Below are positions 42,885 to 43,386 of a stretch of DNA of 43,386 nt, one piece after another; within the stretch, counting starts at the first letter, position 1, and each line of letters starts with the position of its first letter. Below the pieces are notes generated by a model that made no database searches, had not been told where the DNA came from, and was given only the letters and a program-made list of their open reading frames with translations. Made by a program: the position numbers and the translations under genes. The DNA comes from Nemertoderma westbladi. Lineage: Eukaryota; Xenacoelomorpha; Nemertodermatida; Nemertodermatidae. The stretch lies in contig JAUCBJ010007643.1 of assembly GCA_032718475.1 (NCBI GenBank), forward strand, positions 1 to 43,386, in the 5' to 3' direction.

Positions 42885-43114
42885 TATATAGCAATGTCAA
42901 TTGAAAATATTGAATTTTAGCTAAATGATTTTACAAAATTTTAAATAAATTAAACTTTTATGAAAATAAATAAAACTTTTTAATATAAAACTTAGAGAAT
43001 GACTGGGAATGCGTTGAACGGGGGTTATTATAGAGGGAGGCTAGAATGGATTATCCAATCAGAGTGCGAGGGTGAGTTAGGCAGCCAATCAGGACTCGAG
43101 GGAGGAAAGTTAAA
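42885..43114. other. 5' flank of the zinc-finger gene
   Basis: The AT-rich leader (42885-43000) is followed by a GC-richer part with CCAAT boxes (see the promoter entry). No other gene. Confidence 0.5.
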
Positions 43115-43122
43115 CAGCCAAT
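43055..43122 (-). promoter_or_regulatory. Candidate promoter with three CCAAT boxes
   Basis: CCAAT occurs at 43055-43059, 43085-43089 and 43118-43122 on the + strand, spaced 30 and 33 bp, which is ATTGG in the sense of the zinc-finger gene. They lie 170-240 bp upstream of its start codon. The third box is inside the right inverted repeat; the left repeat carries one too. Function is inferred from position only. Confidence 0.45.
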
Positions 43123-43173
43123 GAGAGAGCAGATGCGAGTACAGGGGTAAAGTGCCCGCCCATCCATGGTGAG
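43115..43173. repeat. Right arm of the inverted repeat around the zinc-finger gene
   Basis: Reverse complement of 41250-41302 (CAGCCAATGAGA...GCAGATGCGAGTACAGG...CCATGGTGAG). Confidence 0.85.
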
Positions 43174-43339
43174 ATAACGTCACACTAACTCTCAAGGATA
43201 GTTATACTCACCATTCAAATATCCCTCGCAAACCAGATTCCCCCCAGCATCTAACGTATTCCACTTCAATGCAAAATATATAGAGCTTTAGTTGGATTTG
43301 AACCTGTGCTTGTAAACTTTTTTGTGCTCGTATATTGAA
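43174..43339. other. Spacer before the second satellite block
   Basis: Unique-looking sequence with a B-box-like GGATTTGAACCTGTGC near 43294. No gene. Confidence 0.5.
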
Positions 43340-43386
43340 GTGAGGCATAGACTATGCCTCACTGAGGCATAGTCTATGCCTCAGTG
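43340..43386. repeat. Second block of the palindromic 22-bp satellite
   Basis: GTGAGGCATAGACTATGCC, then a unit with an inverted centre (GCATAGTCTATGCC), reaching the window end. The change from AGACT to AGTCT means the orientation flips between adjacent units. The array is probably longer beyond the window. Confidence 0.85.

Overview
The window is nuclear DNA of an animal, most probably a marine invertebrate. The evidence is an intron-split rhodopsin-type receptor, a BEL/Pao retrotransposon (a lineage known only from animals), several LINE families, a tRNA-derived SINE-like piece, palindromic satellites, fold-back elements and many long G/C homopolymers in AT-rich DNA. The phylum cannot be fixed from the sequence. 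Nothing looks bacterial.

Two host-type coding units can be supported. The first is a class A G-protein-coupled receptor on the + strand, with five exons at 7369-7544, 30383-30504, 31870-32035, 32669-33076 and 36337-36515. They encode TM1, TM2, TM3, TM4-TM5 and TM6, with matching splice phases throughout. The TM2 exon is short and easy to miss. The TM7 exon was not found. Intron 1 is about 22.8 kb, and most of it is one 16-kb retrotransposon. The second is an intact single-exon gene on the - strand (41832-42884). It encodes a 350-residue protein with one C2H2 finger, a long acidic tract and four 28-residue repeats. It lies inside inverted repeats and between blocks of a 22-bp palindromic satellite.

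Layout. 1-136: end of an LTR related to the main element, in the opposite orientation. 137-3600: AT-rich DNA with small fold-back repeats. 3610-5582: two LINE remnants, one with clear 39-bp target duplications. 5583-7281: repeats. 7282-7544: receptor exon 1. 8193-24224: BEL/Pao element on the - strand, with 1.18-kb LTRs, a GTATC target duplication, gag, protease, RT, RNase H, integrase, and an extra broken ORF of about 500 codons between pol and the 3' LTR. 24225-30382: rest of intron 1, with two long inverted-repeat elements and a LINE fragment. 30383-36515: receptor exons 2-5, with LINE fragments in the introns. 36516-40526: MITE, AT-rich duplication and SINE-like piece. 40528-43386: satellite, acidic zinc-finger gene and a second satellite block.

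The most unusual structure is the 45-bp minisatellite at 30486-31383. Its first unit is the 3' end of the receptor's TM2 exon together with its 5' splice site. The exon-intron junction has therefore been amplified about 20 times, placing roughly 18 GTAAG donor sites in a row. The second point of interest is the accessory ORF of the BEL/Pao element.
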